From IMG/VR virus record IMGVR_UViG_3300034101_003783, positions 1 through 64,000 of that record: a stretch of DNA of 64,000 bases, one strand, 5' to 3'. The DNA is from a virus. Within the stretch, counting starts at the first letter, position 1. Each line of letters opens with the position of its first letter. The notes beneath the pieces are model-generated. The model was not told where the DNA came from. It saw only the letters and a program-made list of their open reading frames with translations, and made no database searches. The position numbers and the translations under genes were made by a program. Below are positions 50,321 through 57,954 of this stretch, in pieces.

Positions 50321-52503
50321 ATAATAACTGTAGTTGTTGTAGTAATATTATCATTAATTTGATATGTTAAATCATTTGTTGGACAAAATTTAGTATCACA
50401 AACAGGGCAGTCAGGATCAAACAAATCAAATTTATCTTTTAAAATAATAAAATTATGTTTTATTTCATCAGAAGATAAAGGATCAATATACATTCTAAAT
50501 TGAGATATACCACCTTCAAAAGTACCCCCAAAATTTTGTTCTAATAAAATATTTGTGTTTAACCCAGATAAACTAGTTCCACTTAAAATATTATTTGGTA
50601 GACATTCAGGATCTTGTATGTAATTTGATGTTAATGCGGAACAAGAAGAAAATGTTAGGTTCTCATGTAATCCTTGTGTACCACCTCCCCAAGAAATATT
50701 AAATGGTACACCTATTTGTTTTTCTTTATCGGTAAATAAACCTCTAGGTATTACCTCTTCAAAGTCCTCAATGGTATATATCTTTTTCCCATTAACATAA
50801 ATTTTTAATCTACCCAACCTGTATTTTTTTTCGTCTAACCATATATCATTTAAATTAACTAACTCAATTAATTCTCCATCTTTATCTAAATGAGTTAGTG
50901 GAGGTTTTATAAGATCAACAGAATTATTAGATAAAGAATCTAAATATTCAAATTTAGTTATATCCCCTAATCCACCATAAAATTTTAAATCACAGAAATC
51001 AAACCATGAATATCTTTCCCATACAACATTAACTAAAAACCAATGTTCTTCATCTAAGAAGGCTGGATTGACAACCTCACAATATGGGTATATTGGGGGT
51101 GAGCAATACTCATCAATAGTATACCCTGTTACATATGTTTGTCCTGTTGTGCAAGTTCCTGTTGTTTCACATCCACCAGTAAACCTTAAAACTTTAACCC
51201 CAATTTGTGGATTTTTTGGATTTCCACATAATTTAAAAGATATATTATTAGACATAACATCAAACAATGGGTCTGTCTCACAGGTGTATTCCACAGACGT
51301 AAAACCTGTATATTCACAACTTGTACATTCATCACATTTATAACATTTTGTACAACTTGGGGTACATATAGGTGTTTGCACATTACAATTAGGTGTTGGG
51401 CTTGGGGTTGGTGTTGGGGTTGGAGTTGGTATTACCACAGTCTTACAATTATGTATCTGACATTCCCACCCACAAGACTCACAAGGAGATTCGTTACAAC
51501 CACAACCACAAGTTACTGAAACCTCAAGGTTACCATTACATAACCTACAACCATAATTTACATGTGGATCATGTTGATTATTTTTAGATCTAGGAGGGTA
51601 AACATATATACACCTACTATTAGTTACAGTCTTATCACAACAAGCACATGTTGACGGACAACCACTTAGAGATTCTGTAACTCTAGTATATCCTGTCAGA
51701 CAATTTGGGTGTCCGTCAGCATGGTGGTAAAATTTATTTTCCGCTCTTGTACCAAAATAAAAAAAGGTGTTTTTATTTTTTGGGTACAATAAATTTAATG
51801 TGGTTTCATTTGGTAATGGGGAGTATTCATCAACAAGTCTTGGTTTTAATAACATCTCAACGGACCAACCTTTAGATGTTCTTTCTGGTAAAACTTCATA
51901 ATCAAAACCAAATAACTTATAAAAACCTTGATAAAATCCACCATATAGTTCATGGTATTTACCTATAATAGGATCATTTTTACTTACAATTTCGTATAAA
52001 GTATTTTTAGATATTCCTGAAAATCTATTATTATTTTCTGTATATCCCGTTACTTGGAATAACTTAAATCTTCTATCAAAATGTAATCTATCAAATTTTA
52101 AAAAATCATCATATAAACCTTTTGTATAATTTAAAGTCTCTCCGGTCATTTTTTCTACCAACCCATTGTCTACCCCCGTTAATCCAACATCACATAGTGT
52201 TGTTGAGGAAAAACAAGTTAAATCTTCATTATTTGGGTTGTAATAATTTTGTGAAACAAAAACATTGTTTGGATTAAAATTTTTATATGTTAATGTTAAT
52301 CCTGTTTGTGAGGTTAAAGGGTTGTTAATATCAATATTAATTGGTAATTTATTACCATAAGTTTCTGCGATTAAGTATGGTGAAAATACAACTTCTTCTT
52401 TATAGTTTCTTTCATCAGAAGCTAAAGACATATCCATAGATTCAGAAACAAGATTAATTTTGTATTTCTGATACACATATTGATTAATATTTTGTTCCGC
52501 CAT
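50317..52503 (-). CDS. LamG-like virion protein split by a cysteine-rich insert (728 aa)
   Basis: Residues about 210-260 ([15 protein letters not shown], then [12 protein letters not shown]) and about 490-700 ([52 protein letters not shown]) together resemble a laminin-G/concanavalin-like jelly roll, a usual carbohydrate-binding fold. Between them, about 270-450, lies a Cys-rich insert with many CxxC-type pairs ([32 protein letters not shown]) and a [13 protein letters not shown] linker. The C-terminus is [12 protein letters not shown]. It is the first gene of the leftward host-recognition block and may be the distal receptor-binding protein. The LamG call is by pattern. Confidence 0.72.
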   Translation of the reverse strand: MAEQNINQYVYQKYKINLVSESMDMSLASDERNYKEEVVFSPYLIAETYGNKLPINIDINNPLTSQTGLTLTYKNFNPNNVFVSQNYYNPNNEDLTCFSSTTLCDVGLTGVDNGLVEKMTGETLNYTKGLYDDFLKFDRLHFDRRFKLFQVTGYTENNNRFSGISKNTLYEIVSKNDPIIGKYHELYGGFYQGFYKLFGFDYEVLPERTSKGWSVEMLLKPRLVDEYSPLPNETTLNLLYPKNKNTFFYFGTRAENKFYHHADGHPNCLTGYTRVTESLSGCPSTCACCDKTVTNSRCIYVYPPRSKNNQHDPHVNYGCRLCNGNLEVSVTCGCGCNESPCESCGWECQIHNCKTVVIPTPTPTPTPSPTPNCNVQTPICTPSCTKCYKCDECTSCEYTGFTSVEYTCETDPLFDVMSNNISFKLCGNPKNPQIGVKVLRFTGGCETTGTCTTGQTYVTGYTIDEYCSPPIYPYCEVVNPAFLDEEHWFLVNVVWERYSWFDFCDLKFYGGLGDITKFEYLDSLSNNSVDLIKPPLTHLDKDGELIELVNLNDIWLDEKKYRLGRLKIYVNGKKIYTIEDFEEVIPRGLFTDKEKQIGVPFNISWGGGTQGLHENLTFSSCSALTSNYIQDPECLPNNILSGTSLSGLNTNILLEQNFGGTFEGGISQFRMYIDPLSSDEIKHNFIILKDKFDLFDPDCPVCDTKFCPTNDLTYQINDNITTTTTVII

Positions 52504-52514
52504 TCTTTTTATTT

Positions 52515-52522
52515 AATAAATA
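52515..52522 (-). promoter_or_regulatory. TATTTATT box, 11 nt before the LamG-like gene
   Basis: Minus strand GTGTATTTATTAAATAAAAA then ATG. It faces the plus-strand box at 52536, forming a divergent promoter pair. Confidence 0.5.
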
Positions 52523-52535
52523 CACCAAATCAAAG

Positions 52536-52543
52536 TATTTATA
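52536..52543 (+). promoter_or_regulatory. TATTTATA box, 13 nt before the LETM1-like gene
   Basis: Plus strand AAGTATTTATATAAAAAAC, nearly identical to the sequence before the gp13-like gene. Confidence 0.55.
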
Positions 52544-52556
52544 TAAAAAACTATTT

Positions 52557-53549
52557 ATGTCACATTTAAATAATTTGTTAAAAGAAGACAAACCAAAAAA
52601 CACTGGATCAATTATTAGTGCCTTAAAAAAATATAAAGATTCTGCGGTTAGTGAACTTAAAGAAACAAGACTACTTGTAAAAATTTTAATAACCACTACT
52701 AAACAATATTTGAAAAATAAAGATTTTGAATTAAGTGACGAAGAAAAAAAATTTATAAAAGACCAATCTTCAGATATATTAAAATTAATACCCATTATTG
52801 TTTTTCAATTAATACCTGGATCAACTATCGCAACTCCATTTATTTTAAAATTAAGTAAAAAATTAGGAATAACATTAAATAGTAAAGTTCCTGAAAAATA
52901 TAAAGAAAATAAAGAAGTTAAAAGTGATGGTGAAATAGAAGAATTAGTCAATGCGGATGGATCCCCAATAGGATCTAATATACCAATGTTAAAACTAAGT
53001 CATCACCCAAGAAAAACTATGGACCAAACCGCGAGGATGTCTAGAGTTAGTCAGTTTCCTTTTATAAGAGTTTATTATGGAGAATCTAAAGAAGATAAAC
53101 TAGTATTAGATGAAGAAGATATGTCTGGTGCTTTTGGTGATGAAGAGACAAAAAATGATAGAACATACGCTGAATGTATGAGAACCATGAAAAAACTTGG
53201 GGTTAAGGAATTTTTAGAAAGAGACGAAAGATGTAAAACTTTTGGATTTGATAAAAATTTAGACAAACAATTAACATTCCAAAAAAGAAAGGGTAAGTGT
53301 AAAAAATGTTTTACTAGAAAAAGATTATCGGAATTGGAGCAAGAAAAAATAGATGTTTTAATTGATGAGATTGTTTTAAATAAAAAATCAAATTCCGAAG
53401 ATATTGTAAAAAAAGAAAAAGAAGATTTAGGGAATGAAAAACCAATTCTAAAAATAATTCAAAGAAATTTACAATCTATAAAAAAAATTGCAGATAAAGA
53501 AAACATAGGAATAAATAAATTAGTGCAAATTTTAAAAAAAGGTGAATAA
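52557..53549 (+). CDS. LETM1-like protein with charged C-terminal half (330 aa)
   Basis: Residues about 28-125 resemble the LETM1 core: a helical lead (SELKETRLLVKILITTTKQY), a charged FELSDEEKKFIKDQSSDILK, then the hydrophobic LIPIIVFQLIPGSTIATPFI followed by LKLSKKLGI, matching the family's L-x-P-x-x-V-F-x-x-x-P-x-x-x-x-x-x-P pattern. The rest (about 130-330) is unassigned and contains HHPRKTMDQTARMSR and a C-x-x-C pair in KGKCKKCFTRKR. LETM1 proteins act on membranes or ribosomes in organelles. Their phage role is unknown. First gene of the rightward block. The next gene's GTG lies inside its last codons. Confidence 0.65.
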   Translation: MSHLNNLLKEDKPKNTGSIISALKKYKDSAVSELKETRLLVKILITTTKQYLKNKDFELSDEEKKFIKDQSSDILKLIPIIVFQLIPGSTIATPFILKLSKKLGITLNSKVPEKYKENKEVKSDGEIEELVNADGSPIGSNIPMLKLSHHPRKTMDQTARMSRVSQFPFIRVYYGESKEDKLVLDEEDMSGAFGDEETKNDRTYAECMRTMKKLGVKEFLERDERCKTFGFDKNLDKQLTFQKRKGKCKKCFTRKRLSELEQEKIDVLIDEIVLNKKSNSEDIVKKEKEDLGNEKPILKIIQRNLQSIKKIADKENIGINKLVQILKKGE

Positions 53550-54003
53550 GGATTTATATGATAAAATAATTTATATACCAAAAGAAATGTTGGACCATTT
53601 AACGGTATGTTTTGAACGTGTTCCTAATTCTGATTCTTCTGTCGAGGGTCACAAAAGAAACGAAGAATTAAGAAATTCAAAATACGCAACCTTTCAACAG
53701 TTAGAAAGAATAGATAATTGGTTTAGATATTATAACGGAAATAAGGAAGACGCTCCTTATATTTTAAATGGTGGAGACACTATGAGAAATTGGGTGACTA
53801 ACACAATAAAAGGTTTAAGAGATAATGATGGTTTTACAAAAAAAATACATAACGATTATATGCCTGAAGAACCTATAGATAAAAATTTTTTAAAAGATTT
53901 GGGTCCATTGGCCAGTCAATTTGATCCAGAGGATAATACAGATAATATAAAAATAAAAGAAAACCTTAACAGGATAAATGATTTAATTAAAAAAATAATT
54001 TAA
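53542..54003 (+). CDS. Hypothetical protein (153 aa), GTG start
   Basis: Not recognised. The start is GTG at 53542, overlapping the preceding gene by 8 nt. The first in-frame ATG would remove 13 residues, so GTG with coupling is preferred but not certain. The protein is helical and charged, with a central segment YATFQQLERIDNWFRYYNGN and an acidic C-terminus (FDPEDNTDNIKIKE). It lies in a run of small, tightly coupled genes (53542-54672), typical of structural accessory or packaging genes in T4-like phages. Confidence 0.65.
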   Translation: MNKDLYDKIIYIPKEMLDHLTVCFERVPNSDSSVEGHKRNEELRNSKYATFQQLERIDNWFRYYNGNKEDAPYILNGGDTMRNWVTNTIKGLRDNDGFTKKIHNDYMPEEPIDKNFLKDLGPLASQFDPEDNTDNIKIKENLNRINDLIKKII

Positions 54004-54004
54004 T

Positions 54005-54289
54005 ATGCCAACTTTAGAACCACTTGATTTTAGTCAACCTAACAATTTGTTGTCTAAATATGCAGATCAAGAAAGAAAAAAATTAATACCTAAAAATGAC
54101 TATAAAACAACAAACGAATATTCAGCAACAAATAAAGATGCGTTAAGTGATGGAGACGAAAAAGGTAGAGGTACTGGAACTTTTTTAGATGTAACTAACG
54201 GAGGAACAAAAACAGATATTTTAGAAAGACAATCCGAAATAGTTATAAATAAATACAAACCAACTAACCCATATACTAAACCAACCTAG
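54005..54289 (+). CDS. Small hydrophilic hypothetical protein (94 aa)
   Basis: Not recognised. It starts MPTLEPLDFSQPNNLLSKYA and is rich in Lys, Thr and Asn, with low predicted structure and no cysteine. It begins 1 nt after the preceding stop, and its own TAG shares a base with the GTG of the next gene. An intrinsically flexible linker or scaffolding-type protein is possible. Nothing in the sequence defines a function. Confidence 0.62.
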   Translation: MPTLEPLDFSQPNNLLSKYADQERKKLIPKNDYKTTNEYSATNKDALSDGDEKGRGTGTFLDVTNGGTKTDILERQSEIVINKYKPTNPYTKPT

Positions 54290-54672
54290 TGAAACTTTAC
54301 AATTCTTTTAAAGATATTATTGTTGAGGTAGCATCAATATCCTCAATTGTAGACGCAATTAAAAAAAAACGTCGAGTAATTGTGTATTATGATGGTGATG
54401 AACCAGGAGGTAAAGGTTTGAGAATAATTGAACCTGTTTGTTTTGGATACAGTAAAAAAGGAAATCCAGTATTAAGAGCTTGGGATATGGAGGGAGCCTC
54501 ACATAGGGGATATAAGGGTAAAAAACCATTACCTAGTTGGCGGTTATTTAGGGTTGATAAAATTATTGCTTTAAAACCAACAATGGAAAAATTTAACGAA
54601 CCAAGACCAGATTATAATCCTAATGGTGATAAAAGCATGTCAAGAGTTATAATTAATGCGATTTTTGATTAA
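54289..54672 (+). CDS. Stand-alone WYL-like domain protein (127 aa), GTG start
   Basis: A GTG at 54289 starts MKLYNSFKDIIVEVASISSI. The body has the WYL pattern: RRVIVYYDGDEPGGKGLRII, then EPVCFGYSKKGNPVLRAWDM and WRLFRVDKIIALKPT, i.e. an SH3-like beta barrel with the closing R-x-F-R-x-D-R-I-type motif. WYL domains sense ligands or nucleic acids in regulators such as PafBC, in CRISPR and other defence regulators, and in helicases. Here there is no DNA-binding domain attached, so it may act as a partner subunit or bind nucleic acid directly. The C-terminus (MSRVIINAIFD) is short. Confidence 0.75.
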   Translation: MKLYNSFKDIIVEVASISSIVDAIKKKRRVIVYYDGDEPGGKGLRIIEPVCFGYSKKGNPVLRAWDMEGASHRGYKGKKPLPSWRLFRVDKIIALKPTMEKFNEPRPDYNPNGDKSMSRVIINAIFD

Positions 54673-54691
54673 AAAATAAAATTTAATAAAT

Positions 54692-55294
54692 ATGAATACA
54701 GAACAGGAGTTATTACAAAAACTACAAATATCAAAAAAAATAATGGAGAGACATAATGATATGGGTAGAAGTTCAGTTAAAGAAAGTATAAATAGAAATG
54801 TGGGTGTTGAGGATTTTGAACCTATTAATGGTAAATATAACATCCCCCAAGATTATTTATCAGAACAAGCCGTAAAACAACAACAAGTACAGTATGAAAA
54901 TACTGAAGATAAAATTTTAAATTCTAGATTACCTGATGAAATAAAAAGATTGATGATTGAGCATCCAATACAACAACCTACAAATAATTTAAATTCTTCT
55001 GTTTTATCTGATGAATTGGTTAATAAGGCAACTAGATTAATGAATGTTGATTCTAAAGGTGACTACATTGGTGAAAATAAACAACAAAGACAAATTATAC
55101 AAAATAAAACAAATCAAATTAATGTTGGGGTTGAGGATATAAGAAATATTGTTAGAGAAACTGTTGAGTCTGTTTTAAAAGAAAATGGTCTACTAACAGA
55201 ATCTGAAAGTAAAACTAATGATATTTTTAAATTTAGGGTTGGTCAACACATTTTTGAGGGTAAATTAACAAAAGTAAAAAAAATTACAAAATAA
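54692..55294 (+). CDS. Coiled-coil hypothetical protein with C-terminal beta tail (200 aa)
   Basis: Not recognised. The N-terminal 110 residues are Gln/Asn-rich and partly helical (MNTEQELLQKLQISKKIMER). Residues 140-165 form an amphipathic helix VEDIRNIVRETVESVLKENG of the type found at the front of other proteins here. A short beta-type end FRVGQHIFEGKLTKVKKITK follows. It ends a transcription unit, with an intrinsic terminator 20 nt downstream. The layout recalls prohead core or scaffold-type proteins, but this is inference. Confidence 0.65.
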   Translation: MNTEQELLQKLQISKKIMERHNDMGRSSVKESINRNVGVEDFEPINGKYNIPQDYLSEQAVKQQQVQYENTEDKILNSRLPDEIKRLMIEHPIQQPTNNLNSSVLSDELVNKATRLMNVDSKGDYIGENKQQRQIIQNKTNQINVGVEDIRNIVRETVESVLKENGLLTESESKTNDIFKFRVGQHIFEGKLTKVKKITK

Positions 55295-55313
55295 TTTATT
55301 AACTATTAAATTT

Positions 55314-55345
55314 AAACCCTCAATAAATTATTGGGGGTTTTTGTT
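55314..55345 (+). terminator. Intrinsic terminator after the 200-aa gene
   Basis: AAACCCTCAAT (55314-55324) pairs with ATTGGGGGTTT (55330-55340), one U-G pair, 5-nt loop, followed by TTGTTTTTTT. Confidence 0.87.
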
Positions 55346-55353
55346 TTTTTAGG

Positions 55354-55382
55354 TTGATATTCTTATATTAATACAATATATT
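55354..55382 (+). promoter_or_regulatory. Sigma-70-like promoter of the glycan/nucleotide gene cluster
   Basis: TTGATA (55354-55359), 17 nt, TATATT (55377-55382). The ATG at 55389 is only 6 nt beyond the -10 box, so the transcript would be essentially leaderless. Confidence 0.5.
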
Positions 55383-55388
55383 TTTACT

Positions 55389-56606
55389 ATGGAAAAAATT
55401 AATGTATTAGTATTACCTTCAGATAAATCTGGTGTTGGTAAGTATAGGTCCGTAGATCCTCATGTTAAACTACAAAACATGTATCCAGATGAGTTTCATG
55501 TTGATATAGATTATCAACCAAACGTAAATGATATAAACTACTTTAAGAAATATCAAATTATCCATTTTCATAGAAGTATTGGTCAAGATTATGAAAAATC
55601 AGTAGAACTTATTAATAAGCTAAAAAGTGAAGGTATTATTGTTATTGGTGATATTGATGATTATTGGTTACCAACAAAAGAGCATCCTATACATCAATTA
55701 ATCGTACAAAATAAAATGCACGAAAAAATTGTATCTAATTTAAAGGCGGCATCTTATGTAACAACTACAACTGAAATTTTTGCAAATGAAATTAGAAAAT
55801 TTAATAAAAATGTTATAGTGTTACCAAACGCAATAGACCCGCAAGATCCTCAATATAATGAACCAACATTACCTTCAGAAAAAATTAGAGTTGGTTGGTT
55901 GGGAGGTTCGTCTCACTTACATGATTTAAAATTATTAGAGGGTATGGTTAGTAAGTTATCTAATCTACAAGAAAAATTACAATTTTATGTTTGTGGGTTT
56001 GACACTAGAGGTGTTGTTACGGAAATAAATAAACAAACAGGTGAAAAAAAACAAAGACCTATTAAACCTGAAGAAACTGTTTGGGTTAAATACGAACAAA
56101 TTTTTACTAACAACTACCAGATAGTATCACCAAAATACAAAGAATTTTTAGATAAATTTAATGATGAAGAATATTTTGGTAGCACAGAAAAAGAAAATTA
56201 CATTAGGGTTTGGACAAGACCGGTTACGTCTTACGCAAAGAACTACTCGAAGTTTGATATATCTTTATCCCCAATTAAAAACCATATTTTTAATAGAATG
56301 AAATCACAATTAAAAGTAATTGAGGCTGGTTTTTATAAAAAAGCGATAATTGCATCTAATGTAGGTCCGTATACTATTGATTTAAAACACGCACTTAAAA
56401 ACGGTCAATTTACTGATGGAAACGCTCTTTTAGTTAATGAAAATAATAACCACAGTGATTGGAGTAAAAATATAAAAAAATTGGTCGAGAACCCTAATAT
56501 GATTACAGACCTTGGGGAAAGATTATATGAATCAGTAAAAGATAAATATGATTTAAATAACGTCACAAAAGAAAGATCTTCATTTTACAAATCACTAATT
56601 AAATAA
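55389..56606 (+). CDS. GT-B fold glycosyltransferase
   Basis: A 405-aa protein with a GT4-like, two-Rossmann-fold layout. The N-terminal half holds INVLVLPSDKSGVGKYR and the IIVIGDIDDYWLP strand pair. The C-terminal half begins EKIRVGWLGGSSHLHDLKLL, with later FDISLSPIKNHIFNRMKSQL, then LKVIEAGFYKKAIIASNVGP, where the E of KVIEAG corresponds to the donor-binding glutamate of the GT4 E-x7-E motif. An unusual insertion (VTEINKQTGEKKQRPIKPEE) lies between them. It opens the right-hand cluster, right after its promoter and just upstream of the PolB-type exonuclease gene. Confidence 0.82.
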   Translation: MEKINVLVLPSDKSGVGKYRSVDPHVKLQNMYPDEFHVDIDYQPNVNDINYFKKYQIIHFHRSIGQDYEKSVELINKLKSEGIIVIGDIDDYWLPTKEHPIHQLIVQNKMHEKIVSNLKAASYVTTTTEIFANEIRKFNKNVIVLPNAIDPQDPQYNEPTLPSEKIRVGWLGGSSHLHDLKLLEGMVSKLSNLQEKLQFYVCGFDTRGVVTEINKQTGEKKQRPIKPEETVWVKYEQIFTNNYQIVSPKYKEFLDKFNDEEYFGSTEKENYIRVWTRPVTSYAKNYSKFDISLSPIKNHIFNRMKSQLKVIEAGFYKKAIIASNVGPYTIDLKHALKNGQFTDGNALLVNENNNHSDWSKNIKKLVENPNMITDLGERLYESVKDKYDLNNVTKERSSFYKSLIK

Positions 56607-56611
56607 AAAAA

Positions 56612-57343
56612 ATGATTAATATACCAATTACAAAAATTTTATTCTTGGATATTGAAACTGTTGGTGGATGTCCTGATTATGAATCTTGTCAAAAGTTTAG
56701 TCCTGAAATTGCAGACCAATATGTAAAATATTATGATTGGTTTAAAAAAAGATTTCCTGAAGATCATATTGAGGTACCAAAAACAAAAATAGAATCGGAT
56801 AAAAGAATGAATGAGGTCTTTAAAAAAAGAGCGGCTCTTGTACCAGAATTTGCAAAAATTGTTTGTGTTTCAGTGGCCTTTGTTTTAGAAAATGGTGAAA
56901 CTAAAAAACAATCTTTTTACGGTGATGACGAGAAAAAATTATTAAAGGAAGTTAGGACTCTTCTTGACCGTTGTGAAAAACTTGGGTTTTTTCTTTGTGG
57001 TCACAATCTAAAAAATTTTGATATTCCAATGTTAGCAAAAAGAATGATCATAAATGGAATTCGTCCCTCAAAAATTCTTCCATCTTATGATACAAAACCT
57101 TGGGAAATAAAGGCAATTGACACAAAAGAAATTTGGCAATATGGAGCGTATACGTCAATAGGATCTTTAGATTTATTATGTTCTTGTTTAAATATCCCAA
57201 CCCCAAAAGATGGTGAAGTTACAGGATCTTCTGTTCACAAATCATACTGGGAAGACCAAAAAATAAAAGAAATTGCGGAATATTGTGAGAAGGATGTTGA
57301 AGTTTTAATTGACGCAATAATGAAATTAAAAAGTTTAGAATAA
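56612..57343 (+). CDS. Stand-alone 3'-5' exonuclease of the PolB exo family (DEDDy-like)
   Basis: A 243-aa protein with the three exonuclease motifs: ILFLDIETVGG (Exo I, D13 and E15), FFLCGHNLKNFDIPML (Exo II, D in NFDIP) and AEYCEKDVEVLIDA (Exo III). It matches the predicted 3'-5' exonuclease family related to DNA polymerase B proofreading domains (PF10108). It lacks any polymerase domain. It sits between a glycosyltransferase and dUTPase genes, 5 nt after the first and sharing one base with the second. DNA repair or degradation of host DNA ends are possible roles. Confidence 0.83.
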   Translation: MINIPITKILFLDIETVGGCPDYESCQKFSPEIADQYVKYYDWFKKRFPEDHIEVPKTKIESDKRMNEVFKKRAALVPEFAKIVCVSVAFVLENGETKKQSFYGDDEKKLLKEVRTLLDRCEKLGFFLCGHNLKNFDIPMLAKRMIINGIRPSKILPSYDTKPWEIKAIDTKEIWQYGAYTSIGSLDLLCSCLNIPTPKDGEVTGSSVHKSYWEDQKIKEIAEYCEKDVEVLIDAIMKLKSLE

Positions 57344-57948
57344 TGAATAAAAATGATTTAAATAAAATTTTATCTCAAACAAAAGATCTTGAGAAATTAT
57401 TTGAGGGTACTGAATTAAACGATGATGTTGAGTTAGATGCTCTTATGAATGAGTATGGTATAGATTTAAATGAATTAGAAAAAGTTTTTACTGATGATAT
57501 ACCAAAAGTTAAAATGAATATTAAACTTATCCATAAAGATGCTATATTACCTAAATTTGCTTATGAAACGGACTCCGGTGTTGATTTATATTCCGTTGAT
57601 GAACACATAATACCACCTATGGGAAGGTCATTAATTTCAACAGGAATTGTAATTGATGTTCCTGAAAACCATGAAATTCAGATTAGATCAAAAAGTGGAT
57701 TGGCATTAAACCAAGGTTTATTTGTTTTAAATTCACCTGGAACTGTAGATCAAGGGTATACGGGCGAAATAAAAGTAATACTATTTAACACAAACAATGA
57801 AGAGTTTAAAATTACAAAAGGAATGAAAGTCGCTCAAGCGGTTTTGTGTCCTGTTGTTTGTGGTAAATGGGTAGATATTGTAAAAGTTTCTGAAGTAGAA
57901 AATAAAGATAGGTCTAACAATGGGTTTGGAAGTACAGGATTAATTTAA
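57343..57948 (+). CDS. dut: dUTPase with an N-terminal extension
   Basis: Hydrolyses dUTP to dUMP, keeping uracil out of phage DNA and feeding dTMP synthesis. The trimeric dUTPase motifs are all present: DSGVDLYS (from residue 77), RSKSGLA (115-121), GTVDQGYTGEI (133-143), a GMKVAQAVL strand pair and the C-terminal Phe-containing RSNNGFGSTG (190-199). The first 55 residues are an acidic helical extension (KLFEGTELNDDVELDALMNE) absent from usual dUTPases. Translational coupling with the exonuclease (TAATG). Length 201 aa, versus about 150 for a minimal enzyme. Confidence 0.93.
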   Translation: MNKNDLNKILSQTKDLEKLFEGTELNDDVELDALMNEYGIDLNELEKVFTDDIPKVKMNIKLIHKDAILPKFAYETDSGVDLYSVDEHIIPPMGRSLISTGIVIDVPENHEIQIRSKSGLALNQGLFVLNSPGTVDQGYTGEIKVILFNTNNEEFKITKGMKVAQAVLCPVVCGKWVDIVKVSEVENKDRSNNGFGSTGLI

Positions 57949-57954
57949 ATTTAA

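Noticed and set aside
19912-52543. Reading the AT boxes as T4 late promoters (TATAAATA)
   Set aside because: In that orientation the boxes would point away from the gene they precede in nearly every case. The orientation consistent with genes on both strands is TATTTATA.
52484-52795. Minus-strand open frame overlapping the LETM1-like gene
   Set aside because: It is Ser/Phe/Leu-rich antisense sequence overlapping two genes with clear starts and promoter boxes.
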